A program made the position numbers and the translations under genes. Of a DNA stretch of 64,000 nt, positions 1 through 8,235 are shown piece after piece. The stretch comes from Gracilibacillus sp. YIM 98692 (GTDB lineage: Bacteria > Bacillota > Bacilli > Bacillales > Amphibacillaceae). The notes beneath the pieces are model-generated. The model saw only the letters and a program-made list of their open reading frames with translations, was not told where the DNA came from and did no database searches. The stretch spans positions 1-64,000 of the forward strand of contig NZ_WIXM01000014.1 in the NCBI RefSeq assembly GCF_010993965.1. Direction: 5' to 3'. Each line of letters starts with the position of its first letter. Position 1 is the first letter of the stretch.

Positions 1-364
1 AATGTTTTGGGCGAAAAGCGTTCAATTTTATTGAGCAATAATTGACTATTTTAGTTTAGCAGTTACAACATACTATTGACGACTGTTGAATAACTATGTT
101 TAATAACTTTGCTGAGGTAATGTTAAAAAAAATAAATTAGATGTATAAGTACCTTCTATTCTGACTTGGTATCACTCGACCTGATTATCGTTCAGCATTT
201 ACAGCATAGTGGAATGAAACACTAAAGATATGAAATAAAGGTTTGTAACTGAGCTTGAATACAGGATAGCCTCGAAATAAGGATATAGATTTCGAGGCTA
301 TTATTGTTTTATTGTCATAAAAAAATTATATTTTAAATATTTCGTGTTAGAACTGTGCTTTTAT
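1..364. other. Intergenic, no gene seen
   Basis: No convincing reading frame or RNA gene is visible in this AT-rich stretch. The only structured element is the hairpin near 266-301 described separately. The left end may hold the tail of the region downstream of a gene lying outside the window. Confidence 0.5.
266..315 (+). terminator. Hairpin, probable plus-strand terminator
   Basis: A 12-base stem (ATAGCCTCGAAA pairing with TTTCGAGGCTAT) is followed on the plus strand by a T-rich tail (ttattgtttt). It points to a plus-strand transcript entering from the left. It could also stop the minus-strand gene that ends at 365, but there is no T tract on that side. Confidence 0.55.
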
Positions 365-640
365 TTAATTCTTTTCTTTCAGTTCTCTAATCACCTTTTG
401 TAATTCAGGAATGGTTTCCATTTTTGTGTTTTGAATATTCGTAATTAACTCTTTTACATTTTCAATGCCTTCTAACTCTGGAAACTTATTTATCGTTTTC
501 TCAAGCGTCTTTGCTGCTTTACTTAGTTGTTTCTGAGCCTTTTCTGTTCTTCTTAACGACATGTGTAGAAAATCTTGTGCCTTTGGGTTGTTTGTTTTGT
601 CAAGTTGAGTTGACATTTGTCCTTCTTTATTTTCACTCAT
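365..640 (-). CDS. Small hypothetical protein, helical
   Basis: This 91-residue soluble protein begins MSENKEGQ. It has no signal peptide or membrane segment and is rich in Lys, Glu, Gln and Leu. The middle (about residues 28-60) has heptad-like spacing of hydrophobic residues, which suggests a helical or coiled-coil fold. A good ribosome binding site (aaaaggagag) lies upstream of the ATG at 640. I do not recognise the family. It lies about 200 bases downstream of the poly-EQ gene on the same strand, but a GGACCCCATC/GATGGGGTCC hairpin lies between them, so co-transcription is uncertain. The size and composition would fit a small spore protein, but that is only a guess. Confidence 0.65.
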   Translation of the reverse strand: MSENKEGQMSTQLDKTNNPKAQDFLHMSLRRTEKAQKQLSKAAKTLEKTINKFPELEGIENVKELITNIQNTKMETIPELQKVIRELKEKN

Positions 641-747
641 CTCAATCTCTCCTTTTTTATAATTTAATATAACTTATGAAGGTTATATGATTCTGTTTGA
701 TACATGAACATAGAAATTTGTAAAATAGGCCTTTATACGAATGTTTG

Positions 748-786
748 GGACCCCATCTTATTTAAAGTGTATTGCCGATGGGGTCC
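748..786 (-). terminator. Hairpin after the poly-EQ gene
   Basis: A 10-base perfect stem (GGACCCCATC at 748-757, GATGGGGTCC at 777-786) lies just past the stop of the minus-strand gene. The loop is about 19 bases and there is no clear T tract, so it may be a weak terminator or another structured element. Confidence 0.4.
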
Positions 787-842
787 GCCACATTCTTCAA
801 AAGTTTCCTAAGTGATTATTCCATATGACCTATTAATGATAG

Positions 843-2984
843 TTAACCTAAAATTTCAGATGCAGTAAACGTAATAGGTCCTCTTAAGAAAAGGTCTCCT
901 TCTGCAGTCAGAATATATCTTACATTTTCTTCATTTGATCCAATACTATCAACGTGTAATACTGGAATAGGTTGGTTTTCGTCATCTCTATCTTCTGCAT
1001 CAATTTCAATGGATGGAATATCGTAGATTACGTTAGCTGGGTCTACAGAGTTTTTATAAATTCTTACTCTTAAATCTTCACGTTGAGCTTCATCATTATC
1101 TACGAAAAATTGACCGCTAAGCAATACTTTGTTACCAGCTGCTACATCGTCTAGAGTTACTTCAGCTACTGTAGTTTCCGTTGCTAAAGGAGTGTTTGGT
1201 TGGGTCCCTGTTGGATTTACTGAATTTTGAGTGTCCGATTGAAATTCAACAAGTCGACCACCGCCATTATTGAAAGTAAATCCATCATCTGAAATAGTGA
1301 TGTTTAAAGTTTGGGTTTGCGTAGGGTTTCCAATATTCGTTAATTGCGGGTTACCCACATTTGTAATCGTTTGATCGTTATCCTGCTCCTGCTCTTGTTC
1401 TTGCTCCTGCTCTTGTTCTTGCTCCTGCTCTTGTTCTTGCTCCTGCTCTTGTTCTTGCTCCTGCTCCTGCTCTTGTTCTTGCTCCTGCTCTTGTTCTTGC
1501 TCCTGCTCTTGTTCCTGCTCTTGTTCCTGCTCTTGTTCCTGCTCCTGCTCTTGTTCCTGCTCTTGTTCTTGCTCCTGTTCTTGTTCTTGCTCTTGTTCTT
1601 GTTCTTGCTTCTGTTCTTGCTCTTGCTCCTGCTCTTGTTCCTGCTCTTGTTCCTGCTCCTGTTCTTGCTCCTGTTCTTGTTCTTGCTCCTGCTCTTGTTC
1701 CTGCTCTTGCTCTTGCTCTTGTTCTTGTTCCTGTTCTTGCTCTTGTTCCTGCTCTTGCTCTTGTTCTTGTTCTTGTTCCTGTTCTTGCTCTTGTTCCTGC
1801 TCTTGCTCTTGTTCTTGTTCTTGTTCTTGTTCCTGCTCTTGTTCTTGTTCCTGTTCTTGCTCTTGTTCTTGCTCTTGTTCCTGCTCTTGCTCTTGTTCCT
1901 GCTCCTGCTCTTGTTCCTGCTCCTGCTCCTGTTCTTGCTCCTGCTCTTGTTCCTGTTCTTGTTCTTGCTCCTGCTCCTGCTCTTGTTCCTGCTCTTGTTC
2001 TTGTTCCTGCTCTTGTTCTTGCTCCTGCTCTTGTTCTTGCTCTTGTTCTTGCTCTTGTTCCTGTTCCTGCTCCTGCTCCTGTTCTTGTTCTTGCTCTTGT
2101 TCTTGCTCTTGTTCCTGCTCTTGTTCCTGCTCCTGTTCTTGTTCTTGTTCCTGCTCTTGCTCTTGTTCCTGCTCTTGTTCTTGCTCCTGCTCTTGTTCTT
2201 GCTCCTGCTCTTGTTCTTGTTCTTGTTCCTGCTCTTGCTCTTGTTCCTGCTCTTGTTCTTGTTCTTGTTCCTGCTCTTGCTCTTGTTCCTGCTCTTGTTC
2301 TTGCTCCTGCTCTTGTTCTTGCTCTTGTTCCTGCTCTTGTTCCTGCTCTTGCTCCTGTTCTTGTTCTTGCTCCTGCTCTTGTTCCTGCTCTTGCTCTTGT
2401 TCCTGCTCTTGTTCCTGCTCTTGCTCTTGTTCCTGCTCTTGCTCTTGTTCCTGCTCTTGTTCTTGCTCTTGCTCTTGCTCTTGCCATTGTACTTGAACTT
2501 GTTCTTGCTCTTGTTCCTGTTCTTGTTCCTGTTCTTGTTCCTGTTCTTGCTCCTGCTCTTGTTCTTGCTCTTGCTCCTGCTCTTGTTCTTGCTCTTGCTC
2601 TTGCTCCTGCTCCTGCTCTTGTTCTTGCTCTTGCTCTTGTTCTTGCTCCTGCTCCTGCTCTTGTTTTTGCTCTTGTTCTTGTTCTTGCTCCTGCTCTTGT
2701 TCTTGCTCTTGTTCCTGTTCTTGTTCTTGCTCTTGTTCTTGCTCTTCTTCTTGCTCTTGCTCTTGTTCTTGCTCTTGTTCTTGCTCTTGTTCTTGCTCTT
2801 GTTCTTGCTCTTGCTCTTGCTCTTGCTCTTGTTCTTGCTCTTGTTCTTGCTCTTGTTCTTGTTCTTGTTCTTGCTCTTGTTCTTGCTCTTGTTCTTGTTC
2901 TTGTTCTTGTTCTTGCTCTTGCTCTAGATAGTATCTATATAGATTTCTTTTAGTACGTCTACGTTTACCTTTACGTTTAGGCAT
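843..2984 (-). CDS. Giant poly(Glu-Gln) repeat protein with C-terminal beta-rich domain
   Basis: The 713-residue product has three parts. Residues 1-20 are very basic (MPKRKGKRRRTKRNLYRYYL). Residues 21 to about 534 alternate Glu and Gln almost perfectly, about 257 dipeptides. The interruptions are an EEE near residue 80, two K-for-E changes, and a VQVQWQ patch. The last ~180 residues are a normal-complexity domain starting DNDQTITNVGNPQ, predicted beta-rich with Gly/Asn/Thr, ending FLRGPITFTASEILG. There is no signal peptide. The ATG at 2984 has a good ribosome binding site (aaaaggagtg, about 8 bases upstream). The C-terminal domain has the look of jelly-roll or exosporium-type spore surface domains in Bacillaceae, and the basic tyrosine-containing start resembles coat proteins. 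A spore coat or exosporium role is therefore inferred, not shown. The hexameric DNA repeat must make the length highly variable between strains. Confidence 0.8.
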   Translation of the reverse strand: MPKRKGKRRRTKRNLYRYYLEQEQEQEQEQEQEQEQEQEQEQEQEQEQEQEQEQEQEQEQEQEQEQEQEQEQEQEQEQEEEQEQEQEQEQEQEQEQEQEQEQEQEQKQEQEQEQEQEQEQEQEQEQEQEQEQEQEQEQEQEQEQEQEQEQEQEQEQEQEQEQVQVQWQEQEQEQEQEQEQEQEQEQEQEQEQEQEQEQEQEQEQEQEQEQEQEQEQEQEQEQEQEQEQEQEQEQEQEQEQEQEQEQEQEQEQEQEQEQEQEQEQEQEQEQEQEQEQEQEQEQEQEQEQEQEQEQEQEQEQEQEQEQEQEQEQEQEQEQEQEQEQEQEQEQEQEQEQEQEQEQEQEQEQEQEQEQEQEQEQEQEQEQEQEQEQEQEQEQEQEQEQEQEQEQEQEQEQEQEQEQEQEQEQEQEQEQEQEQEQEQEQEQEQEQEQEQEQEQEQEQEQEQEQEQEQEQEQEQKQEQEQEQEQEQEQEQEQEQEQEQEQEQEQEQEQEQEQEQEQEQEQEQEQEQEQEQEQEQEQEQEQEQEQEQEQEQDNDQTITNVGNPQLTNIGNPTQTQTLNITISDDGFTFNNGGGRLVEFQSDTQNSVNPTGTQPNTPLATETTVAEVTLDDVAAGNKVLLSGQFFVDNDEAQREDLRVRIYKNSVDPANVIYDIPSIEIDAEDRDDENQPIPVLHVDSIGSNEENVRYILTAEGDLFLRGPITFTASEILG
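1383..2924. repeat. Hexanucleotide coding repeat array (Glu-Gln codon pairs)
   Basis: About 1542 bases (257 units) of a degenerate 6-base unit, (GAR)(CAR) on the minus strand, read as Glu-Gln. Both wobble positions vary between A and G. Breaks are at about 2738-2750 (extra Glu), 2664 and 1610 (Lys codons) and 2485-2500 (Val/Trp codons). Because the unit is a multiple of three, insertions and deletions keep the frame. As a side effect the other frames are also open over long distances and give spurious Leu/Phe and Arg/Thr/Ala proteins. Confidence 0.97.
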
Positions 2985-3204
2985 ATAAGATCACTCCTTT
3001 TCAATATTTAGGGGAATGAGTTATAGAAAAATGAAATAATTTATTCCCCTTGAAAGTAATGTATTCATAGCTACATAAATGGAATGGACGAGTAAGTTAG
3101 TATTGATTAGATTTTAGAACCATTTTTATCCTAATGATATTTAAACCTAGATTATTGTCCATATCGATAAAGTTTTTATCAAAAATGATTAAATTAGTTG
3201 TGCA

Positions 3205-3825
3205 AAAGTAAAAATTAAATACGTGGAAGGAAGAAGCGATTTTATTAGAGGAAATTCCGGGTGGTAGAATAAAAATTGGTAAGATGAGAAATTGTATGCG
3301 ACCACTGATGTTACTGACAAGCGAGAAAGTGCTCAAAATGTTGAAAGTTTAACTGCGTATGAACTTGGACGTCACTCTATAGGAAATATAACCCATTTGA
3401 TAACTCATATGTTTATTCCTATGGGCACCAGGGATTAGTCTGGGATGATGATGGACAACTATTTACCTCTGAACATGGCCAATCAGCTCATGATGAAATT
3501 AATCTGATTAAACCAGGAAAAAGATGGACGATTATTGAGGGGGATCAATAAGCGCCTATTATGGTTTCTCCCTGGTATCAAACAGGTGATGATACGTGGG
3601 GTCCTTTAGTATTACAATAAATAACAAAAAAATATATGTAACTAATTTACAAGGAGAGAGCATACGAGTGTTCAATGTAACTGATTATACCGTAGATGTT
3701 ATCTTTGAAAATGCGGGTCGAATGCTAGATTTCAAAAAATCATCTAAGCATTATTCTAAAACTATTGGAAAAAAGGAGATAAATAACACCCCTTTTTTCT
3801 ACCGTTTCAATATGGTTTAATTTAC
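3205..3825 (+). pseudogene. Remnant of glucose/sorbosone dehydrogenase (PQQ-type beta-propeller)
   Basis: Pieces of one protein family can be read in shifting frames. They are WKEEAILLEEIPGG then RIKIG (about 3220-3280), KLYATT..VTDKRESAQNVESLT (about 3290-3350), PFDNSYVYSYGHQGLVWDDDG (about 3390-3455), LFTSEHGQSAHDEINLIKPGK (about 3456-3522), EGDQ-stop, MVSPWYQTGDDTWGP (about 3560-3605) and LQGESIRVFNVTDYTVDVIFENAGR (about 3650-3724). The SEHGQSAHDEIN and YSYGH segments are hallmarks of the GSDH family. The usual HRNPQGL motif has lost two residues, there are several frameshifts and in-frame stops, and the N-terminal half is missing. The gene is dead. An apparent 74-codon frame at 3596-3820 is the C-terminal fragment and not an independent gene. 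Confidence 0.85.
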
Positions 3826-4032
3826 TGTTCTTCTTATAGTTATACTTACACCGCCTTCCGAATTGTTATCTAAATCAATGATTAGGAGCGTTTATTCTAT
3901 CTCCGCTATTATCTTTAATTAATTTAGCATTTTATCCAGGATCATTTGAATATTATGATTTAATTCTATTACCTTATTCTTTCGAAAAACAGTAGATGAA
4001 TCGATCAAAAGAACTAAATCCCTCTTTTTTAA
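3826..4032. other. AT-rich spacer between pseudogene and siderophore promoter
   Basis: I see no gene or clear structural element here. It separates the decayed dehydrogenase from the Fur-controlled promoter region. Confidence 0.5.
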
Positions 4033-4061
4033 TTGACAATGATTATCATTACCGTTAGAAT
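4033..4061 (+). promoter_or_regulatory. Sigma-A promoter with Fur box 1 for siderophore operon
   Basis: TTGACA (4033-4038), a 17-base spacer and TAGAAT (4056-4061) form a near-consensus promoter. A 19-base Fur box (4035-4053, GACAATGATTATCATTACC) fills the spacer and matches 17 of 19 consensus bases. Bound Fur would block polymerase, so iron should repress the operon. Confidence 0.85.
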
Positions 4062-4077
4062 AAGAACCGTTGTAATT

Positions 4078-4096
4078 GATACTGATTATCAATATC
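4078..4096 (+). promoter_or_regulatory. Fur box 2
   Basis: GATACTGATTATCAATATC matches the 19-base Fur consensus at 17 of 19 positions. It lies just downstream of the inferred transcription start and would act as a second operator. Confidence 0.8.
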
Positions 4097-4144
4097 AAAA
4101 AACATGTTGGTTAATAGATTTAGAAAAGGTAACCAAAAATTTTT

Positions 4145-4183
4145 CAACATAATTGATAATGGATATCATTATCAATTATGTTG
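4145..4183 (+). promoter_or_regulatory. Fur box 3 in a 39-base palindrome
   Basis: The 19-base Fur box at 4155-4173 (17 of 19 matches) sits inside a perfect inverted repeat with 17-base arms (4145-4161 and 4167-4183) and a 5-base centre. The symmetry extends well past the Fur core, so in RNA it would also form a hairpin in the leader upstream of the first gene. Confidence 0.8.
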
Positions 4184-4229
4184 TTGAATATTCAGAAAAC
4201 AAAGGTAGTCTATAGGAGGTGTAAGAAGG

Positions 4230-5765
4230 ATGGTAGCCAAAGCAAATATTTTAGAACGTCTAAACACTGATATGGAAACACAAAATTATAGTCGTTACTT
4301 TTTAAATGCAGGTCAAGAAAGTATTACTTTTTATCAACAAGTGATGCAACAAGCACAAACAGCATTAGTTAATCAATTCTCTGCAAATCAAAAACCATAC
4401 AGTGGCTTAAGTTATCAGGAACTTAACTCTCTTTTAAGTAGGACATTCCAGGAAGTTGTTCCAGAAAAACCTGTACATGTGAATCAATTAATGAATGACA
4501 TTGGGGAAGTACTTCTAAAAAATTCGATTGTGGTTACGAATCCCTCATGTATCGCTCATCTTCATTGTCCGCCATTAAACATAGCTTTAGCTGCTGAAGC
4601 TATAATAAGTGGAACAAATCAATCAATGGATTCATGGGATCAAAGTTCAGCTGCGACTATGTTAGAAGAAAAAATGGTGAACTGGTTAACTCAAGCATTT
4701 TTACAGAATGACAAAGCTGATGGTGTTTTTACGAGTGGAGGTACACAATCCAATTTTATGGGATTACTACTCGCACGTGATCGTTATCTTTTTAAGCAAT
4801 TTAAATGGAATACACAAAAACAGGGCCTACCACCTCAAGCTCATAAATTAAGAATCTTTTGCTCTAAGGATGCTCATTTTACCGTAAAACAATCAGCCTT
4901 TTTGCTCGGTTTAGGAGAACAAGCTGTTATCCCGATAGAGACAGATCACAATCACCGAATGTGCTTAAGGGATTTGGATCAACGACTAAGAGAGGCGGAG
5001 GAACAGGATTTGTTACCTTTTGCACTAGTCGCAACTGCTGGGACAACAGATTTTGGCAGTATTGATCCTCTATCTGAAGTAGCAAGATGTGCCAAGAAAC
5101 ATCACATGTGGTTTCACATTGATGCAGCTTATGGTGGCGCACTTATCTTAAGTGACCGTTATCAAGATAAACTAAAAGGTATTAAATTAGGTGACTCTAT
5201 AACCGTTGATTTCCATAAATTATTTTATCAACCAATTAGTTGCGGAGCTTTTCTATTAAAGGATCAATCAAACTTTAAATTTATCAAACAGAATGCAGAT
5301 TATTTAAATCCTGAAGACGATGAGGAGACAGGCATCCCAAATCTAGTTACGAAGTCGATCCAAACAACCAGGCGATTTGATTCATTAAAATTGTTTATGT
5401 CCTTGCAGGCTTTAGGAAGAGAAAAATTTGCTGAAATGATTGACTACACCGTCGACTTAGCGAAGGAGACTGCAATGTTAATCAAAGAAGATAAAGAATT
5501 GGAGTTGGTTAATGTTCCTGAGATGAATGCAGTTGTTTTTCGATATGTCAATCAAACAAACAGTAAAAAAGTTGATAAAATCAATACGTTTATTCGTACA
5601 AGTTTACTAGATAAGGGAAACGCTATATTGGCTAGGACTCGAGTACAAGGACGTGTTTTCTTAAAACTAACACTATTAAACCCTCAGACAACAATGAAAG
5701 ACATAAGGTTAATAATAAATCAGGTAAAAAAAATAGGAGGAGAGTATGAATACAATGGAAATTAA
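4230..5765 (+). CDS. PLP-dependent decarboxylase, L-2,4-diaminobutyrate type (RhbB-like)
   Basis: This 511-residue group II pyridoxal-phosphate decarboxylase has the family blocks: FTSGGTQSN near residue 168, the HIDAAYGG aspartate motif near 299, and the lysine of SITVDFHKLFYQ (Lys330) that should bind PLP. By family it removes CO2 from L-2,4-diaminobutyrate to give 1,3-diaminopropane, or from lysine to give cadaverine. Position decides little by itself, but the five-gene order is that of rhbBCDEF, which favours diaminobutyrate and a schizokinen-like product. The ribosome binding site is aggaggtg upstream of the ATG. The gene overlaps the next by 20 bases, so translation is coupled. It is the first gene after three Fur boxes. 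No diaminobutyrate aminotransferase (RhbA) accompanies it. Confidence 0.88.
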   Translation: MVAKANILERLNTDMETQNYSRYFLNAGQESITFYQQVMQQAQTALVNQFSANQKPYSGLSYQELNSLLSRTFQEVVPEKPVHVNQLMNDIGEVLLKNSIVVTNPSCIAHLHCPPLNIALAAEAIISGTNQSMDSWDQSSAATMLEEKMVNWLTQAFLQNDKADGVFTSGGTQSNFMGLLLARDRYLFKQFKWNTQKQGLPPQAHKLRIFCSKDAHFTVKQSAFLLGLGEQAVIPIETDHNHRMCLRDLDQRLREAEEQDLLPFALVATAGTTDFGSIDPLSEVARCAKKHHMWFHIDAAYGGALILSDRYQDKLKGIKLGDSITVDFHKLFYQPISCGAFLLKDQSNFKFIKQNADYLNPEDDEETGIPNLVTKSIQTTRRFDSLKLFMSLQALGREKFAEMIDYTVDLAKETAMLIKEDKELELVNVPEMNAVVFRYVNQTNSKKVDKINTFIRTSLLDKGNAILARTRVQGRVFLKLTLLNPQTTMKDIRLIINQVKKIGGEYEYNGN

Positions 5766-7590
5766 TTTCAAACGTATTGCCGAGCAAGCGACAATGCAAA
5801 GCTTTTTAAATTGTTATTTGAGAGAGACTCAGAATTTTAAGCTATACGATCAGATACCAGATGAATTATTCACTAAAATCACGTTACATAAAAAAGACCA
5901 AGCCCTTATTCATTGTAAATTAACTCATCTTGAAATGAACTTATATGTCCCATTGATTTATTGGTCAGCTACTGGGCGACACTTATTTTCGTTTCCAATT
6001 TATTATTGTAACTTCGGTGAAAATCAAAAAATATTTGAAGTAGATTACCTGTCATTAGTTCATATGATTATGAAAGAACTAAGCATGGAGAATGGACAGG
6101 ATGGAACGGACAATCAAGAGGAATTAATGTTACGTGTCATGCTAAGCTGTCAAAACGTAGAAACATATATTCGAGAAAGATATCCAGATACCAAGTATTT
6201 ATACAAGATGAATATGGATTTTATTGATACCGAACAGTCATTATTATTTGGGCATTTAATGCATCCAACTCCTAAAAGTCGACAAGGGATCGAGGAATCG
6301 GATGCACCACTTTATTCACCAGAATTAAAAGGGGAATTTTCATTACATTATTTTCGCGTCCACTCTTCAATCGTGAATCGGGGGACAGCGTTAGGATATA
6401 CAGCATCTGAAATTGTTAGAAACCAAGTGATAGAGGATCCATCTATATCAGATGAATTGAAGCAGATAGCTAGTCAAAGAGATGAAAATTATGAATTGAT
6501 TCCCATTCATCCATGGCAAGCAAAATTTTTAATGAACAAGCCTAAGGTGAAAGAGCTGATGGATAAGGGTTTAATCGTGAGTCTTGGGCAGCATGGTCGT
6601 TGTTATTATCCTACTTCTTCTTTACGGACCGTGTATCATCCAAAAACAAATTATATGATGAAGTTTTCCTTAAATGTGAAAATTACAAACTCCGTACGTG
6701 CGAATAAATATATGGAATTAGAACGTGGAGTAGAAGTTAAGAAGCTAATGGAAGGACAGATTGGACAGCATCTTAAGGAAGTACATCCAAACTTTCAAGT
6801 AATGGCAGATCCAGCTTTTATGACCGTTAACATTGATGGCGAAGAAGAGTCAGGTTTTGAGGTTATTTTTAGAGAGAACCCGTTTAAGGAAGACAACGCA
6901 TTAAATGCTACGTCTCTTGCTGCGATTTGTCAGGACACAGTAGAAGGCCATTCCTCTCGTTTAGCAGAGATCATTAAAAAGTTAGCCGAGAAAGAAGGAC
7001 GTACTACTGAAGAAGTAAGTTTGGATTGGTTTAGAAAATATCTTGACGTTTCGTTGAAGCCAATTATGTGGCTTTTCCTAAACTATGGGATTGCGGTTGA
7101 GGCACATCAACAAAACAGTGTCATCCAATTAAAAAATGGTTATCCCGATCAATTCTACTATCGCGATAATCAAGGCTACTACTATTGTGAATCTCACCAT
7201 GAACGACTTAATGAAATCTTACCTGGTATAAGTGAAAAAAGTAACACGATTTGTTCAGATAAGGTTGCAGATGAACGTTTACGCTATTATTTCTTCTTAA
7301 ATCATTTATTTGGATTGATTAATACGTTTGGAACAGGCGGGCTAATTGATGAAAAGAAGCTGTTAGCGGAAGTAAGAATCGTACTTGAGTCGATTAAAGT
7401 TCCAAAGTATAGTTCATCAGAATTAATTCCAAGTTTATTGTTACACCGAAAGCTCCCGTGCAAAGCTAACTTACTTACACGTTTTTATGATATGGATGAA
7501 CTAACAGGTTCACTCGAAACTCAGTCTGTCTATGTTGAAATTGATAATCCTTTGTATCAAAAGGAGTTGGTTACGGATGCAGCAAAATAG
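5746..7590 (+). CDS. IucA/IucC-family siderophore synthetase 1 (RhbC-like)
   Basis: The 614-residue NRPS-independent siderophore synthetase activates a carboxylate (citrate) with ATP and joins it to an amine or hydroxylamine. Visible motifs are GHLMHPTPKSRQG (about residues 164-176), which binds ATP phosphate, IPIHPWQ (about 249), and the C-terminal FhuF-like region with the EAHQQNS segment typical of the family. The start is inside the decarboxylase gene, with aggagga just upstream. The next gene starts 14 bases before its end. In rhizobactin 1021 and schizokinen pathways two such enzymes work in turn, each adding one arm to citrate, and this is one of the pair. Confidence 0.9.
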   Translation: MNTMEINFKRIAEQATMQSFLNCYLRETQNFKLYDQIPDELFTKITLHKKDQALIHCKLTHLEMNLYVPLIYWSATGRHLFSFPIYYCNFGENQKIFEVDYLSLVHMIMKELSMENGQDGTDNQEELMLRVMLSCQNVETYIRERYPDTKYLYKMNMDFIDTEQSLLFGHLMHPTPKSRQGIEESDAPLYSPELKGEFSLHYFRVHSSIVNRGTALGYTASEIVRNQVIEDPSISDELKQIASQRDENYELIPIHPWQAKFLMNKPKVKELMDKGLIVSLGQHGRCYYPTSSLRTVYHPKTNYMMKFSLNVKITNSVRANKYMELERGVEVKKLMEGQIGQHLKEVHPNFQVMADPAFMTVNIDGEEESGFEVIFRENPFKEDNALNATSLAAICQDTVEGHSSRLAEIIKKLAEKEGRTTEEVSLDWFRKYLDVSLKPIMWLFLNYGIAVEAHQQNSVIQLKNGYPDQFYYRDNQGYYYCESHHERLNEILPGISEKSNTICSDKVADERLRYYFFLNHLFGLINTFGTGGLIDEKKLLAEVRIVLESIKVPKYSSSELIPSLLLHRKLPCKANLLTRFYDMDELTGSLETQSVYVEIDNPLYQKELVTDAAK

Positions 7591-8155
7591 TGAATATGAA
7601 TTTACCTTCTATGATCGTGAAATAGATTCTGAGATTGTATTTCGACGAGTAACGCTGGAGAAAGATTTGGATCGACTGCATCAATGGCACCACCAACCAC
7701 ATGTAATACCATTTTGGAACCAAAATTTTTCTGAAACAGCATATAAAGATCATTTGAAAAAGCTGCTAGCAGATCAACACCAGTCGTTATATATTGGTTA
7801 TTTGAACAATGTACCAATGAGTTATTGGGAAGCTTATTGGGCAAAAGATGATCTGATTGCAAATTACTATGATGCAGAAAAAGAGGATCAAGGTATTCAT
7901 TTATTGTTTGGACCGGAAGAATATTTGGGTAAAGGGTTAGCGCTCCCGCTATTAAGAGCAATGATTGCCTTTCAGTTTAAACATAAAAAAACCGAGAAGG
8001 TAGTAGCAGAGCCTGATGTACGCAACAAAAAAATGATCCATATTTTTGAAAAATGTGGATTTGAGCCGGAAAAAGAAATTGAATTACCTGATAAACGAGG
8101 GCTGCTTATGTTTTGTCATCGTGTAACGTTTAACACGGTGAATAATTGTTCGTAA
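7577..8155 (+). CDS. Siderophore N-acetyltransferase, GNAT/IucB family (RhbD-like)
   Basis: A 192-residue GNAT protein. The ATG at 7577 is chosen because AAGGAG stands at 7561-7566, while a longer in-frame start at 7532 lacks such a site and would add residues out of family register. The HQWHHQPHV segment (about residue 35) and the acetyl-CoA loop around FGPEEYLGKGLALPLL (about 114-129) are typical of IucB/RhbD acylases. It should acetylate the hydroxylamine made by the monooxygenase downstream to give the hydroxamate. It overlaps the synthetase gene by 14 bases. Confidence 0.88.
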   Translation: MQQNSEYEFTFYDREIDSEIVFRRVTLEKDLDRLHQWHHQPHVIPFWNQNFSETAYKDHLKKLLADQHQSLYIGYLNNVPMSYWEAYWAKDDLIANYYDAEKEDQGIHLLFGPEEYLGKGLALPLLRAMIAFQFKHKKTEKVVAEPDVRNKKMIHIFEKCGFEPEKEIELPDKRGLLMFCHRVTFNTVNNCS

Positions 8156-8235
8156 TACCCCCACTTAAAAATTTTGCGTAAATCAAAGGAGCAAGTGGGA
8201 TAAGTTGAAGTTTCACTTTAAAAGGAGGTTTAAGG

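Noticed and set aside
1383-2924. CRISPR-like repeat array
   Set aside because: Units are six bases without spacers and are read as codons, so this is a coding microsatellite. No CRISPR array or cas gene is seen in the window.
1344-2927. A 527-codon plus-strand frame of Leu and Phe, and a 369-codon Arg/Thr/Ala/Gly frame on minus
   Set aside because: Both are shadows of the hexamer repeat, which opens several frames at once. Neither has a normal start context or any normal-complexity domain.
3097-3336. 79-codon minus-strand frame
   Set aside because: It lies opposite the dehydrogenase remnant, has no good ribosome binding site and shows no family features.
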